In this document: in pieces, positions 43,385 through 52,241 of the stretch
How positions within the stretch are numbered: position 1 is the stretch's first letter
How the letters are laid out: every line of letters starts with the position of its first letter
Assembly (NCBI RefSeq): GCF_039535235.1
Contig: NZ_BAAAWU010000001.1
Location: 6,203,001 to 6,267,000 of the forward strand
Origin: Streptomyces roseoviridis
GTDB taxonomy: Bacteria; Actinomycetota; Actinomycetes; Streptomycetales; Streptomycetaceae
DNA: 64,000 nucleotides
Direction: 5' to 3'
Position numbers and translations under genes: made by a program
The notes under the pieces: generated by a model
Databases searched by the model: none
Told to the model about the DNA's origin: nothing
Seen by the model: only the letters and a program-made list of their open reading frames with translations

Positions 43385-43831
43385 ATGCATGCGGAGAGTG
43401 ACGAGCGCGCCGGACAGTCCGCGGCCGGCGGGGGAAGCGGCGCCGAGCAGCCCGAGGAGACCCCGCTGGGTTCACGGGCCCCGGAGTTCATCAAGGCCCG
43501 CCGGACCCTGCACCTGAGCTGGCAGGTCGGCGTCTTCATCGTCGGACTGGCCGTGGTCGGCGCCGGCATCGTGATGCTGCCCCTGCCCGGCCCCGGCTGG
43601 CTGGTGATCTTCGCCGGCATGGCGATCTGGGCCACCGAGTTCGTCTGGGCCCAGCTGGTGCTGCGCTGGACCAAGCGGAAGGTCACCGAAGCCGCCCAGC
43701 GCGCCCTCGACCCCAAGGTCCGGCGCCGGAACCTCGTCCTCACCACGATCGGCCTGGTGATCACCGCCGTGCTCCTGGGCGTCTACCTGTGGAAGTTCGG
43801 CTTCGTCATGCCGTGGAAGATCGACCGCTGA
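43385..43831 (+). CDS. PGPGW-type membrane protein (TIGR02611-like)
   Basis: A 148-residue protein with a disordered acidic N-terminus, then two hydrophobic segments on both sides of the LPLPGPGWLVIFAGMAIWATEF motif (split here for display: GIVMLPLPGPGW and VIFAGMAIWATEF), followed by a basic loop and a third helix (LVLTTIGLVITAVLLGVYLW). This is the family known as PGPGW transmembrane proteins; function not established. ATG start. Divergent from ssgB and followed by a tRNA-Val gene. Confidence 0.85.
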   Translation: MHAESDERAGQSAAGGGSGAEQPEETPLGSRAPEFIKARRTLHLSWQVGVFIVGLAVVGAGIVMLPLPGPGWLVIFAGMAIWATEFVWAQLVLRWTKRKVTEAAQRALDPKVRRRNLVLTTIGLVITAVLLGVYLWKFGFVMPWKIDR

Positions 43832-43885
43832 ACCGAACGCGGTTCTGGCCCCCCGCTGACATGGGGTAATGTTTGCGGTGCGCCC

Positions 43886-43960
43886 GGGCGATTAGCTCAG
43901 TGGGAGAGCGCTTCGTTCACACCGAAGAGGTCACTGGTTCGAACCCAGTATCGCCCACCA
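43886..43960 (+). tRNA. tRNA-Val (CAC)
   Basis: Acceptor GGGCGAT/ATCGCCC, anticodon loop TTCACAC (CAC) in stem CTTCG/CGAAG, T-loop TTCGAAC, encoded CCA at 43958-43960. A terminator follows within seven bases. Confidence 0.97.
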
Positions 43961-43966
43961 CCCGGA

Positions 43967-44004
43967 CCGAGGGCCCGGAGACGACACCGTCTCCGGGCCC
44001 TCGG
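43967..44004. terminator. Terminator between tRNA-Val and convergent membrane gene
   Basis: A 17-bp perfect stem (CCGAGGGCCCGGAGACG, 43967-43983, with 43988-44004) and an ACAC loop. Serves both convergent units. Confidence 0.88.
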
Positions 44005-44024
44005 CGTCCCACCGCCCGGCCGCC

Positions 44025-46544
44025 TCAGCGCATCCGTCCGAGACGTTCCCGCAGCCGCCGCGCGTCGCGCAGCCGCTGCTCGTACGTGGCCCCCACCGCG
44101 AGCAGCAGCAGACCCGCCAGGGCCGGCGGCAGCCAGCGCGGCAGCGCACCCACCACCTGCACCACGTACGGCGCCAGCTCGTGCAGTCCGTCCAGCGCCA
44201 GCACCGCCCCGCCGAGCAGCAGCAGCGCCTGCAGCCGGAACCGCGCGCCCAGCAGCGTCACCCCGAGCGCCGCGAGCCCCAGCAGCAACGGCCGCACCCA
44301 GGACGGGTCGACCCACGCCGCGAGCAGGCTCGGCACCAGCGTCGCCGCCAGACCCGGCCCGTACGCCGCCCAGGACGAGGCCCCCGGGTCGCGGCGCCGC
44401 CGCAGCACACCCACCACCAGCGCGGGGACGGTCACCGGCAGCGTGTACGCCTCCGGCGTCGTCACCTCCCACACCGCGAGCCGCACCCACGTGGCCAGCA
44501 GGAACAGCGCCGCCGCCACCCACGAGGCCACCGCCCGCCGCTCCGGCCGCATGGCGGTCGCCGCCGCGACCACACCGCCGAGCGCCAGCGCCAGAGCGAG
44601 CAGCGCGGGCCGCCCCGCCGTCAGGCCCAGGGCGCACAGCCCCACGGCCGCGCCCGTGCCCTCGACCGCCACGGCCACCGGATGCCGTCGCAGCCGCGCA
44701 CCGGCCAGGGCGGTCGCCGCGGGCACGGCGAGCAGCACCAGGCCGCCCACCGCCGCACCCAGAGGTGCGGCCGCCGCCCCGGCCGCCACCAGGCCGGCCG
44801 CCGCGAGCACCGCGCCCACGGCACCGGTGAGCCGCCGCCCTCCGGTGCCGAGCACCGCGACCGCGCCGAACAGGACGGCCAGCACACCCAGCACCCCGAA
44901 CGTCGCCGCCCGGGTGTCCAGGCCGAGCGCCACCGCCCCGGCCGCGGACCCCAGCGCCAGCCCGTACGCCAGCCACCCCACGGCCCCCTCCGGCGCCACG
45001 CGCCGGATCGCGGTCGCCCGCGGGCGAGGTGCCCACCCCGGCCGGGCCCCACCCCTCACGGTCGCCGTCTCGGCCCGCGCCGCCTCACCGGTCCCGTCGG
45101 GCGCCGCCTTCCCGGCCGGCAGACCCCGGGTCAGCAGCGCCGGGCGCACGGCGAGCGCCAGGCCCGCCGCCACCGTCACCAGCTGGAGCACGGGCGTCAC
45201 CGCGTACGGCAGGCCCAGCGACACCGGCAGGGCGGTGAGCACCGCCCAGACGAGCCCCAGGGCACCGCAGCGGGCCCACAGGCGCGGCACCACCGCCAGG
45301 ACGAAGGCCGTGAGCAGCGGCACCAGCGGGGCGGTCGCCGGATACCCGGTCAGGACCGGCTCGCCGTGCGCCCCCGACCAGACGGCCGTCGTCCGCGCCA
45401 GCGGCCCGAGGAGCCCCGCCACCACCGGCGGCAGCGCCCACGCCACCCCGAGCGCCAGCACCCCGCCACCCGCCGCGGCGAGGCCGTGCCGCATGCCCCG
45501 CGACGGTACGAACCGGCCGCCGGAAGGAGCCGCCCCGGCCGCGCCCCGGCCCCACAGCGCCACCGCCGCCACGGCCACCGCGCACAGGGCGTAGCCCGGC
45601 ACCGTCCAGGCGTCGGCCGACAGCGGCCGCAGCACACCGCCCGCGGCGGCGATGACCGCCACACCGGCGACGGCGGCCGACGCGACGGCGGACGGAACGT
45701 GGCGGGCCGCGAGCAGGAGCAGGACCGCCGCGGTCGCGAGGAGCAGCGGGACGGCCCGGACCGGGCCGGTGACGGAGAGGGCCAGACCGGTCAGCAGGGC
45801 CCAGCCGCCGAGGGCCGCCGCGCCCGTGCCGGCGGTCACCCGCACGGGCAGCCCCCCGGTCCGCAGGACCAGCACCAGGTCGAGCACCGCGGTGACCAGG
45901 GCCGCCCACGCGAAGGCGAGCACACCGCCGCCGGCCGCCGGTACCGCCAGGGGCAGCGGCAGCTGGGCGGCGACCACGGCCGCCGGCAGCGGGACCCGCA
46001 GCCGGGGGAGCGCCGAGCCGTACGAGGCCCACGCCGCCGCGAGGACGGCCGAGGCCACCGCCGCGTACGCCGTACCGTCCGTGTCCGGCAGCGCCACGCG
46101 GTGCAGCGCGTAGGCGTCGAGGAGCGTCAGGACCAGACCGAGCGCGGCCACCGACTCCGCCGTGGACACCAGACCGCGGCGCAGCAGCGCGACGGGGGCG
46201 AGCAGCGCGGCCGAGGTCACCGCGGCCAGCACGGCCGCCCGGCCGCCGATGCCCATCGTGCCCCAGCTCACCAGCGTGAAGACGAGCGCGGCGACGGTCA
46301 GCAGCACCCCGCCCAGGGTCAGCAGCACGTTCTGGGTGCTGCGCGGCGTCGCCTCGGGCCGGGGCGGCACCCGCGGCGGCACGGGGAACGGCGCCGGCGC
46401 GGCCTGCGGCGGGCCCGCCTGCGGGTACAGCACCCGCAGCAGCCAGTCCCGGCGGACCAGCAACTGGGCCCGCCGGGCGTCGAGTCGGGCCAGTTCACGG
46501 TCGACGAGCACCAGCTCTTCCGCGGGAGGCAGGGAGGAGTCCAT
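44025..46544 (-). CDS. Very large polytopic membrane protein (SCO7613-like C-terminal domain)
   Basis: An 839-residue protein with about 20 or more hydrophobic helices, starting after a cytoplasmic N-terminus of ~75 residues. The N-terminus has a short coiled-coil-like helix with L-x-R-R repeats (VDRELARLDARRAQLLVRRD) and a Pro-rich stretch; helices begin at NVLLTLGGVLLTVAALVFTL. No transport or enzyme motif is visible. Similar long Ala/Leu/Val-rich proteins occur in many streptomycetes. Start at the ATG 46544 (MDSSLPPAEEL) with GGAGG-like purines; an upstream ATG would add 14 residues. Function unknown. Confidence 0.8.
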   Translation of the reverse strand: MDSSLPPAEELVLVDRELARLDARRAQLLVRRDWLLRVLYPQAGPPQAAPAPFPVPPRVPPRPEATPRSTQNVLLTLGGVLLTVAALVFTLVSWGTMGIGGRAAVLAAVTSAALLAPVALLRRGLVSTAESVAALGLVLTLLDAYALHRVALPDTDGTAYAAVASAVLAAAWASYGSALPRLRVPLPAAVVAAQLPLPLAVPAAGGGVLAFAWAALVTAVLDLVLVLRTGGLPVRVTAGTGAAALGGWALLTGLALSVTGPVRAVPLLLATAAVLLLLAARHVPSAVASAAVAGVAVIAAAGGVLRPLSADAWTVPGYALCAVAVAAVALWGRGAAGAAPSGGRFVPSRGMRHGLAAAGGGVLALGVAWALPPVVAGLLGPLARTTAVWSGAHGEPVLTGYPATAPLVPLLTAFVLAVVPRLWARCGALGLVWAVLTALPVSLGLPYAVTPVLQLVTVAAGLALAVRPALLTRGLPAGKAAPDGTGEAARAETATVRGGARPGWAPRPRATAIRRVAPEGAVGWLAYGLALGSAAGAVALGLDTRAATFGVLGVLAVLFGAVAVLGTGGRRLTGAVGAVLAAAGLVAAGAAAAPLGAAVGGLVLLAVPAATALAGARLRRHPVAVAVEGTGAAVGLCALGLTAGRPALLALALALGGVVAAATAMRPERRAVASWVAAALFLLATWVRLAVWEVTTPEAYTLPVTVPALVVGVLRRRRDPGASSWAAYGPGLAATLVPSLLAAWVDPSWVRPLLLGLAALGVTLLGARFRLQALLLLGGAVLALDGLHELAPYVVQVVGALPRWLPPALAGLLLLAVGATYEQRLRDARRLRERLGRMR

Positions 46545-46626
46545 AGGCGGAGTGTGGCGCCGGGCACACCGGGAGGGGATGCGCACGCGTACTCAGATCC
46601 GTCTCTGAGTAGCGCAGACTGGGGCC

Positions 46627-47103
46627 ATGGACTGGTGCCGCTACCGCTTCCGCAGCATTTGGCGTCTCGCCGCCCCGCCCGACGCCGTCTACGCGGTCCT
46701 GGAGCGCGCCGAGGACTACCCGCGCTGGTGGCCCCAGGTCCGCGAGGTCCGGCCCCTCGACGACACCACCGGCACCGCCCGTTTCCGCTCCCTCCTCCCG
46801 TACGACCTCGTCGTCACCGTCGGCGCCCGCCGCCGCGACCCCGCGGCCGGGATCCTGGAGATCGCGCTCGGCGGCGACCTGGAGGGCTGGGCCCGCTGGA
46901 CGCTCACCGCCCTGCCCGGCGGCAGCGGCACCCGCGCCCTGTACGAGCAGGAGGTCGAGGTCCAGAACCCCCTGATGCGCGCGCTCGCCGTCCCGGGCCG
47001 CCCGTTCTTCCGGGTCAACCACGCCCTGATGATGCGCGGCGGCCGTCGCGGCCTCGCCGCCCGCCTGGGCGGCGGGACGTCCCGCGGGTCGCGGCCGGTT
47101 TGA
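46627..47103 (+). CDS. SRPBCC (polyketide cyclase/START-like) family protein
   Basis: A 158-residue protein with the helix-grip fold pattern: FRSIWRLAAPPDAVYAVLERAEDYPRWWPQV at the start, GTARFRSLLPYDLVVTV in the middle, WARWTLTALPGGSGTRALYEQEVEV near the end. Such proteins bind lipid-like or aromatic ligands in the cytoplasm. No ligand is suggested by the neighbours. ATG start. Confidence 0.83.
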   Translation: MDWCRYRFRSIWRLAAPPDAVYAVLERAEDYPRWWPQVREVRPLDDTTGTARFRSLLPYDLVVTVGARRRDPAAGILEIALGGDLEGWARWTLTALPGGSGTRALYEQEVEVQNPLMRALAVPGRPFFRVNHALMMRGGRRGLAARLGGGTSRGSRPV

Positions 47104-47142
47104 ACGAAGCCCCGTGAGCCCTGTATGGTTCAACCCGTTCCC

Positions 47143-47214
47143 GGGCGATTAGCTCAGCGGGAGAGCACTTCGTTCACACCGAAGGGGTCACTGGTTCGAT
47201 CCCAGTATCGCCCA
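47143..47214 (+). tRNA. tRNA-Val (CAC)
   Basis: Acceptor GGGCGAT/ATCGCCC, anticodon loop TTCACAC (CAC), T-loop TTCGATC. Differs from the other CAC copy at a few places (for example CGGGA in the D-loop and GGGTC in the variable loop) and has no encoded CCA. Confidence 0.97.
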
Positions 47215-47220
47215 CCGGGA

Positions 47221-47252
47221 GAGGCCGGTCTGTCACACGACGGACCGGCCTC
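47221..47252 (+). terminator. Terminator after tRNA-Val
   Basis: A 14-bp stem with one G-T wobble (GAGGCCGGTCTGTC with GACGGACCGGCCTC) and the loop ACAC, as in the terminator of the other CAC tRNA. Confidence 0.8.
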
Positions 47253-47309
47253 AGCCGTTTCCGGGCAGGCTCGCGCCGGCCCGACGGCCCCGCCGGCCGC
47301 AGGGGCGGG

Positions 47310-48038
47310 TCAGGCCGCCGTACGCCACTCCGGACGCAGCGGCCACGCCGGGTCCACCGCCTCCGGGGTGCCCTGGCGGGCGAACCACGCCTGCAGGCCG
47401 CGCGCCTGCGCCGCGTGCCACACCGCCTGGAGCGTGTGCAGTTCGGCCGGTGACAGCCGGTCGAGCCGCGAGGCGTACCGTCGCCCCACCGCCCGCACGA
47501 CGTCCATCGCCGCCTGGGCGTCCGCCGCCGCGTCGTGGGCGCCGTCCAGCACCACCTCGTACTCCTCGCACAGGTCCGTCAGCGTCCGCCGGCCCTTGCG
47601 GTAGCGGTCCAGGTGCTTGTCCAGGACCCGCGGGTCGAGCACGCACAGCGCGACGTGCTCCAGATAGCGGCTCAGCGAGGAGGCGCGGTGGCGGCGCAGC
47701 TCGCGGTCCAGGATCGTCAGGTCGAAGGGCGCGTTCATCACCACCAACGGCCGTCCCATGGCGCTCTGTTCGGCTATCGCGCGGCCGAGCTCCTCCATCA
47801 CCGGCGACGGCCATCGCCCGTTGCGCTGGAGGTGATCGTCCGTCAGTCCGTGGACGGCGGTGGCCTCCGGCGGCACCGGCACGCCCGGGTTCACCAGCCA
47901 GCGCGTCACGCGCGGGCGCATGCCCGCCGCGTCCTGGACGACGAGGGCGGCGGACACGATCCGGTCCTCCTCGACGTCGACTCCCGTGGTCTCCGTGTCG
48001 AAAGCGGCCAGGGGCCCCTCGTACCAGTGCGTCGTCAT
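47310..48038 (-). CDS. DnaQ-like 3'-5' exonuclease
   Basis: A 242-residue DEDD-family exonuclease domain. ExoI is AFDTETTGVDVEEDRIVS (D-x-E), ExoII VVMNAPFDLTILDRELRR (D in N-A-x-F-D), ExoIII GAHDAAADAQAAMDV (H and D), so this is the DEDDh subtype. It may edit DNA or degrade RNA; it is not joined to a polymerase domain. Start at ATG 48038 with AGGAG. Divergent from the DUF4365 gene, sharing a 120-base region. Confidence 0.9.
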   Translation of the reverse strand: MTTHWYEGPLAAFDTETTGVDVEEDRIVSAALVVQDAAGMRPRVTRWLVNPGVPVPPEATAVHGLTDDHLQRNGRWPSPVMEELGRAIAEQSAMGRPLVVMNAPFDLTILDRELRRHRASSLSRYLEHVALCVLDPRVLDKHLDRYRKGRRTLTDLCEEYEVVLDGAHDAAADAQAAMDVVRAVGRRYASRLDRLSPAELHTLQAVWHAAQARGLQAWFARQGTPEAVDPAWPLRPEWRTAA

Positions 48039-48158
48039 CCCCGAACTCCTCGCACGTGCGCGGCAGATGGCCAACCCCCTGCCCGAATCGTTGATACCCG
48101 GGCTGTTTGCCCCGTACGCGGACCGGTGACAACACAAGGGACGGGGAAGGAAATTGAC

Positions 48159-48776
48159 ATGGCGCTCGCCCAGCCCGAATCGGGAGGGCTGCCGCCTCAG
48201 CGCGCAGCACCGCTTCGCGGTTCACTCGCCACCACCGCCTGCATGGAGACCCTTCAGGTCGGCTACCTCCACGCGGTCGCGGCGGCGGCGGGCTGCTCGC
48301 TGTCGCAGCCGTTTCCGGACAACGGCATCGACTGGCACGTGAGCCACAGCGCTCCCGGCCACACCATCGACGACGAAGTGACCATCAAGGTGCAGCTGAA
48401 GTGCACCTACCAGATACCGCCGCGCTCGCCGGAAGCCGATTCCGGGCCCGGTTCCCGCCCCGGCTCCCGCGCCGGGCCGGGCTCGGGAGCGTTCTCCTTC
48501 ACGCTCGACAACGAGCACCTGGTCAAGCTCGCGCGGACCCCGGTGGCGGTCCACAAGATCCTGGTCGTGATGCTCGTGCCGCGCGACCGGGAGGACTGGC
48601 TGCGGGCCGGGCACGACCGCCTCGACCTGCGGCACTGCTGCTACTGGATCAACCTGGCGGGCCACCCGGTCACGGGACGGCGCAGGACCACCGTGCGCAT
48701 CCCGACGACACGGATCTTCGACGACCGGGCGCTGTGCGAGATCATGGCCCGGGTCGGCGAGGGAGGGAGACCCTGA
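48159..48776 (+). CDS. DUF4365-domain protein, possible PD-(D/E)XK nuclease
   Basis: A 205-residue protein. GSLATTACMETLQVGYLHAVAAAAGC, then DNGIDWHVSH and EVTIKVQLKCTYQIP give a Glu-Asp-QxK pattern that fits the DUF4365 family, which I believe is grouped with PD-(D/E)XK nucleases. A Gly/Ser/Pro-rich insert (about 88-110) and a conserved C-terminal half (VAVHKILVVMLVP, CCYWINLAGHP) follow. It overlaps the next gene (stop TGA and ATG share a base), so the two are translated together. Nuclease activity is inference. Confidence 0.72.
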   Translation: MALAQPESGGLPPQRAAPLRGSLATTACMETLQVGYLHAVAAAAGCSLSQPFPDNGIDWHVSHSAPGHTIDDEVTIKVQLKCTYQIPPRSPEADSGPGSRPGSRAGPGSGAFSFTLDNEHLVKLARTPVAVHKILVVMLVPRDREDWLRAGHDRLDLRHCCYWINLAGHPVTGRRRTTVRIPTTRIFDDRALCEIMARVGEGGRP

Positions 48777-50131
48777 TGCACCGGCCGACCGACGAACCCG
48801 AGAACGGGGCGGGCCACGGCTCCGCCCCCATGCATCCGCTCAGCCACCCGCGGCCACGCCCGCAACCCCACCCGGCCCCCGGCGAGTTCCCCGGCCACTG
48901 GACCGGCGTGCCCGCCGCCCCCGCCGGGCCGTGGGCCGACGCCGGGGAGACCCCCGACCCCGGCCGCGTCGACCCGCGCGTCCTCGGCGCGCTCCTCGCC
49001 CGGCACGGCTGGCGGCGCCGCGGCGGCGCGACCGGCCGCTACAGCCGCTGGTCGCCGCCCGGCCCCGAGGCGGGCAGCCGCCACACCAGCCTCCTCGTAC
49101 CGGAGAGCCGCGCCTTCCCCGACAGCGAGGACCTGCTCGGCGAGGCGCTCACCGCCCTCGCCCGCTGCCCGGCGCCGTCCGCCCGCGAGGTCCTCACCGG
49201 GCTCACCGTCCCCAGTGACGAGATCCGCTGGTGGCGCGACGTGCCCCCCGGCCCGGCCGGCGCCGTGCCCTGGCCCGTCCAGGAACAGCTCAGGACCGCC
49301 GCCCGCGGCGTGCTGCTCGCCGGCGCCCTCGCCGTGCGCGGCCGGGCCGGCTACCACGGGGCCCGCAACCGCAGACGCGCCCAGGCGTCCCTGGACAGCG
49401 TCGTCGTCGGAGCCGCCCCCGGCGGACGCGGCCTGACCGCCTTCCTGCCCGTCGGCCCGGGCCGGCCCGTCGCCGTCCGGCTCTACCACGCGCTGTACGC
49501 GGCCCGGGAGGCCGTCGACTACCAGCGGGCGACCGGCGGCATGGACGCCTTCGACACCGCCGTCGAGGCCGGGGTGAGCCGCGAGCTCACCGAGGCCCTG
49601 GTCGCCCTCGTCCGCGGCACGGAGGGCGCCGGCATCGCCCTGGAGTGGTCCCCGGCCGCCGGCCCGCCCGAGGGCTGCGCCGCCCGGCCCGAGCCCGTCG
49701 AGTTCTCGCCCGGCGACCTGCCGGCCCTGCGCGCCGCGGGCGCCCGCTATCTGACCGGCGAGCCCTCGGTACCGGTCCGGATCACCGGCGCCGTCGTCCG
49801 CATGCGCCGCTCCGGCCCGCGCGGCGGGGGCACGGTACGGCTGCGGGTGCTGGCCGGTGCCGAGGTGGGGCACGTCCGGGTCGGCCTCGACGAGGAGGCG
49901 TACCGCACCGCGGGCCACGCCCACCTCGTCGGCCTGCCGATCCGGGTCGTCGGCCGCCTGGAGAGCCGGGGCGGCTTCCGCCGCCTGACCGACGCCGTCG
50001 ACGTCGTACCGGTACAGGTGGACGAGGCGGTGCGGGACCGGCTGATGAAGTCGCTCCAGGAGGACCTGGAGCTGTTCGAGGAGGCGTGCGGCCCGGGCGA
50101 GGACCGCGGGCCGGACGCGGCCCCCGGGTAG
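48776..50131 (+). CDS. Unknown protein with OB-fold-like C-terminal domain, partner of DUF4365 protein
   Basis: A 451-residue protein. The first ~70 residues are Pro/His/Gly-rich and disordered. The middle has several conserved-looking blocks (LGALLARHGWRRRGG, SLLVPESRAFPDSEDLLGEAL, DEIRWWRDVPPGPAGAVPW). Residues about 330-420, with VPVRITGAVVRMRRSGPRGG and LPIRVVGRLESRGGFRRL, read like a beta-barrel nucleic-acid-binding (OB-like) domain. Starts one base before the end of the DUF4365 gene. I do not recognise a family; together with the nuclease-like partner a role in nucleic-acid handling is a guess. Confidence 0.65.
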   Translation: MHRPTDEPENGAGHGSAPMHPLSHPRPRPQPHPAPGEFPGHWTGVPAAPAGPWADAGETPDPGRVDPRVLGALLARHGWRRRGGATGRYSRWSPPGPEAGSRHTSLLVPESRAFPDSEDLLGEALTALARCPAPSAREVLTGLTVPSDEIRWWRDVPPGPAGAVPWPVQEQLRTAARGVLLAGALAVRGRAGYHGARNRRRAQASLDSVVVGAAPGGRGLTAFLPVGPGRPVAVRLYHALYAAREAVDYQRATGGMDAFDTAVEAGVSRELTEALVALVRGTEGAGIALEWSPAAGPPEGCAARPEPVEFSPGDLPALRAAGARYLTGEPSVPVRITGAVVRMRRSGPRGGGTVRLRVLAGAEVGHVRVGLDEEAYRTAGHAHLVGLPIRVVGRLESRGGFRRLTDAVDVVPVQVDEAVRDRLMKSLQEDLELFEEACGPGEDRGPDAAPG

Positions 50132-50220
50132 GATCAAGGTCTGCGCGGCACCTCGTCTCTGTCGCGCACCGCCGGCGCCGGCACCTCGTGTCTGCCTGCG
50201 CCCCTATGTATGGAGCACCC

Positions 50221-52197
50221 GTGTCTGAAGTCCGTGTGACCGTCCAGTCCGCCTCGGGACCAGAGGAGAGGACGGTGAGCGCGGGCACCACGGCCGGCGC
50301 CCTGTTCGCCGACGACCGCACCGTCATCGCCGCCCGTGTCGCGGGTGAGCTGAAGGACCTGTCGTACGAGCTCGCCGAGGGCGACGTCGTCGAGGGCGTC
50401 GAGATCTCCTCCGAGGACGGCCTGAACATCCTGCGCCACTCCACCGCGCACGTGATGGCCCAGGCCGTGCAGGAGCTGTTCCCCGAGGCCAAGCTGGGCA
50501 TCGGCCCGCCGGTCCGGGACGGCTTCTACTACGACTTCGACGTCGAGAAGCCGTTCACGCCCGAGGATCTCAAGGCCATCGAGAAGAAGATGCAGGAGAT
50601 CCAGAAGCGCGGCCAGCGCTTCGCCCGCCGTGTCGTCACGGACGAGGAGGCCCGCGAGGAGCTCAGCTCCGAGCCGTACAAGCTGGAGCTCATCGGCATC
50701 AAGGGCGCCGCGTCGACCGACGACGGCGCGAACGTCGAGGTGGGCGGCGGCGAGCTGACCATCTACGACAACCTGGACGCCAAGACCGGCGAGCTGTGCT
50801 GGAAGGACCTCTGCCGCGGTCCCCACCTGCCCACCACCCGCAACATCCCGGCCTTCAAGCTGATGCGCAACGCCGCCGCGTACTGGCGCGGCAGCGAGAA
50901 GAACCCGATGCTCCAGCGCATCTACGGCACCGCGTGGCCGTCGAAGGACGAGCTGAAGGCCCACCTCGACTTCCTCGCCGAGGCCGAGAAGCGCGACCAC
51001 CGCAAGCTGGGCAACGAGCTCGACCTGTTCTCCGTCCCGGACGAGATCGGCTCCGGCCTCGCCGTCTTCCACCCCAAGGGCGGCATCGTCCGCCGGGTGA
51101 TGGAGGACTACTCGCGCCGCCGGCACGAGGAGGAGGGCTACGAGTTCGTCTACACGCCGCACGCCACCAAGGGCAAGCTCTTCGAGAAGTCCGGCCACCT
51201 CGACTGGTACGCCGAGGGCATGTACCCGCCCATGCAGCTCGACGAGGGCGTGGACTACTACCTCAAGCCCATGAACTGCCCGATGCACAACCTGATCTTC
51301 GACGCCCGCGGGCGCTCCTACCGTGAGCTGCCGCTGCGCCTGTTCGAGTTCGGCACCGTGTACCGGTACGAGAAGTCCGGCGTCGTCCACGGCCTGACCC
51401 GGGCCCGCGGCTTCACCCAGGACGACGCGCACATCTACTGCACCCGCGAGCAGATGGCGGACGAGCTCGACAAGACGCTCACCTTCGTCCTGAACCTGCT
51501 GCGCGACTACGGCCTGACCGACTTCTACCTGGAGCTGTCCACCAAGGACCCGGAGAAGTACGTCGGCTCCGACGAGGTGTGGGAGGAGGCCACCGCCGTC
51601 CTCCAGCAGGTCGCCGAGAAGCAGGGCCTGCCGCTGACCCCCGACCCGGGCGGCGCCGCGTTCTACGGCCCGAAGATCTCCGTGCAGGCGCGCGACGCCA
51701 TCGGCCGCACCTGGCAGATGTCGACCGTGCAGCTCGACTTCAACCTGCCGGAGCGCTTCGACCTGGAGTACACCGCGCCGGACGGCACCAAGCAGCGCCC
51801 GGTCATGATCCACCGCGCGCTGTTCGGCTCGATCGAGCGCTTCTTCGCGGTGCTCCTCGAGCACTACGCGGGCGCGTTCCCGGCCTGGCTGGCCCCGGTG
51901 CAGGCGACCGGCATCCCGATCGGCGACGCGCACGTCGACTACCTCCAGGAGTTCGCCGCCAAGGCGAAGAGGCAGGGGCTGCGCGTGGAGGTCGACGCCT
52001 CCTCGGACCGGATGCAGAAGAAGATCCGCAACGCGCAGAAGCAGAAGGTCCCGTTCATGATCATCGCCGGTGACGAGGACATGGCCAACGGCGCCGTCTC
52101 CTTCCGCTACCGCGACGGCTCGCAGGAGAACGGCGTCCCGGTCGACGAGGCCATCGCCAAGATCGCCAAGATCGTCGAGGACCGCGTCCAGGTCTGA
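50221..52197 (+). CDS. thrS: Threonyl-tRNA synthetase
   Basis: A 658-residue class II synthetase, full length. TGS domain at residues 1-65, editing domain about 70-230 (HSTAHVMAQAVQELFP with the H-x3-H zinc motif; GGELTIYDNL, CWKDLCRGPHLP), catalytic core about 250-540 (motif 2 FRYE-like TVYRYEKSGVVHGLTRARGF, motif 3 MIHRALFGSIERFFAVLLEH; Cys in KPMNCPMH), and the anticodon domain at the end. The GTG start at 50221 follows GGAG; an in-frame ATG at 50206 is possible. No T-box was recognised. It is followed by a hairpin terminator. Confidence 0.97.
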   Translation: MSEVRVTVQSASGPEERTVSAGTTAGALFADDRTVIAARVAGELKDLSYELAEGDVVEGVEISSEDGLNILRHSTAHVMAQAVQELFPEAKLGIGPPVRDGFYYDFDVEKPFTPEDLKAIEKKMQEIQKRGQRFARRVVTDEEAREELSSEPYKLELIGIKGAASTDDGANVEVGGGELTIYDNLDAKTGELCWKDLCRGPHLPTTRNIPAFKLMRNAAAYWRGSEKNPMLQRIYGTAWPSKDELKAHLDFLAEAEKRDHRKLGNELDLFSVPDEIGSGLAVFHPKGGIVRRVMEDYSRRRHEEEGYEFVYTPHATKGKLFEKSGHLDWYAEGMYPPMQLDEGVDYYLKPMNCPMHNLIFDARGRSYRELPLRLFEFGTVYRYEKSGVVHGLTRARGFTQDDAHIYCTREQMADELDKTLTFVLNLLRDYGLTDFYLELSTKDPEKYVGSDEVWEEATAVLQQVAEKQGLPLTPDPGGAAFYGPKISVQARDAIGRTWQMSTVQLDFNLPERFDLEYTAPDGTKQRPVMIHRALFGSIERFFAVLLEHYAGAFPAWLAPVQATGIPIGDAHVDYLQEFAAKAKRQGLRVEVDASSDRMQKKIRNAQKQKVPFMIIAGDEDMANGAVSFRYRDGSQENGVPVDEAIAKIAKIVEDRVQV

Positions 52198-52241
52198 CCG
52201 CCCGCCCTCCGGCTCCGCCGCCGGTGACCTGACGGACGGAC

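Noticed and set aside
48776..50131. Toxin-antitoxin pair with the DUF4365 gene
   Set aside because: Both proteins are too large and lack toxin or antitoxin motifs.
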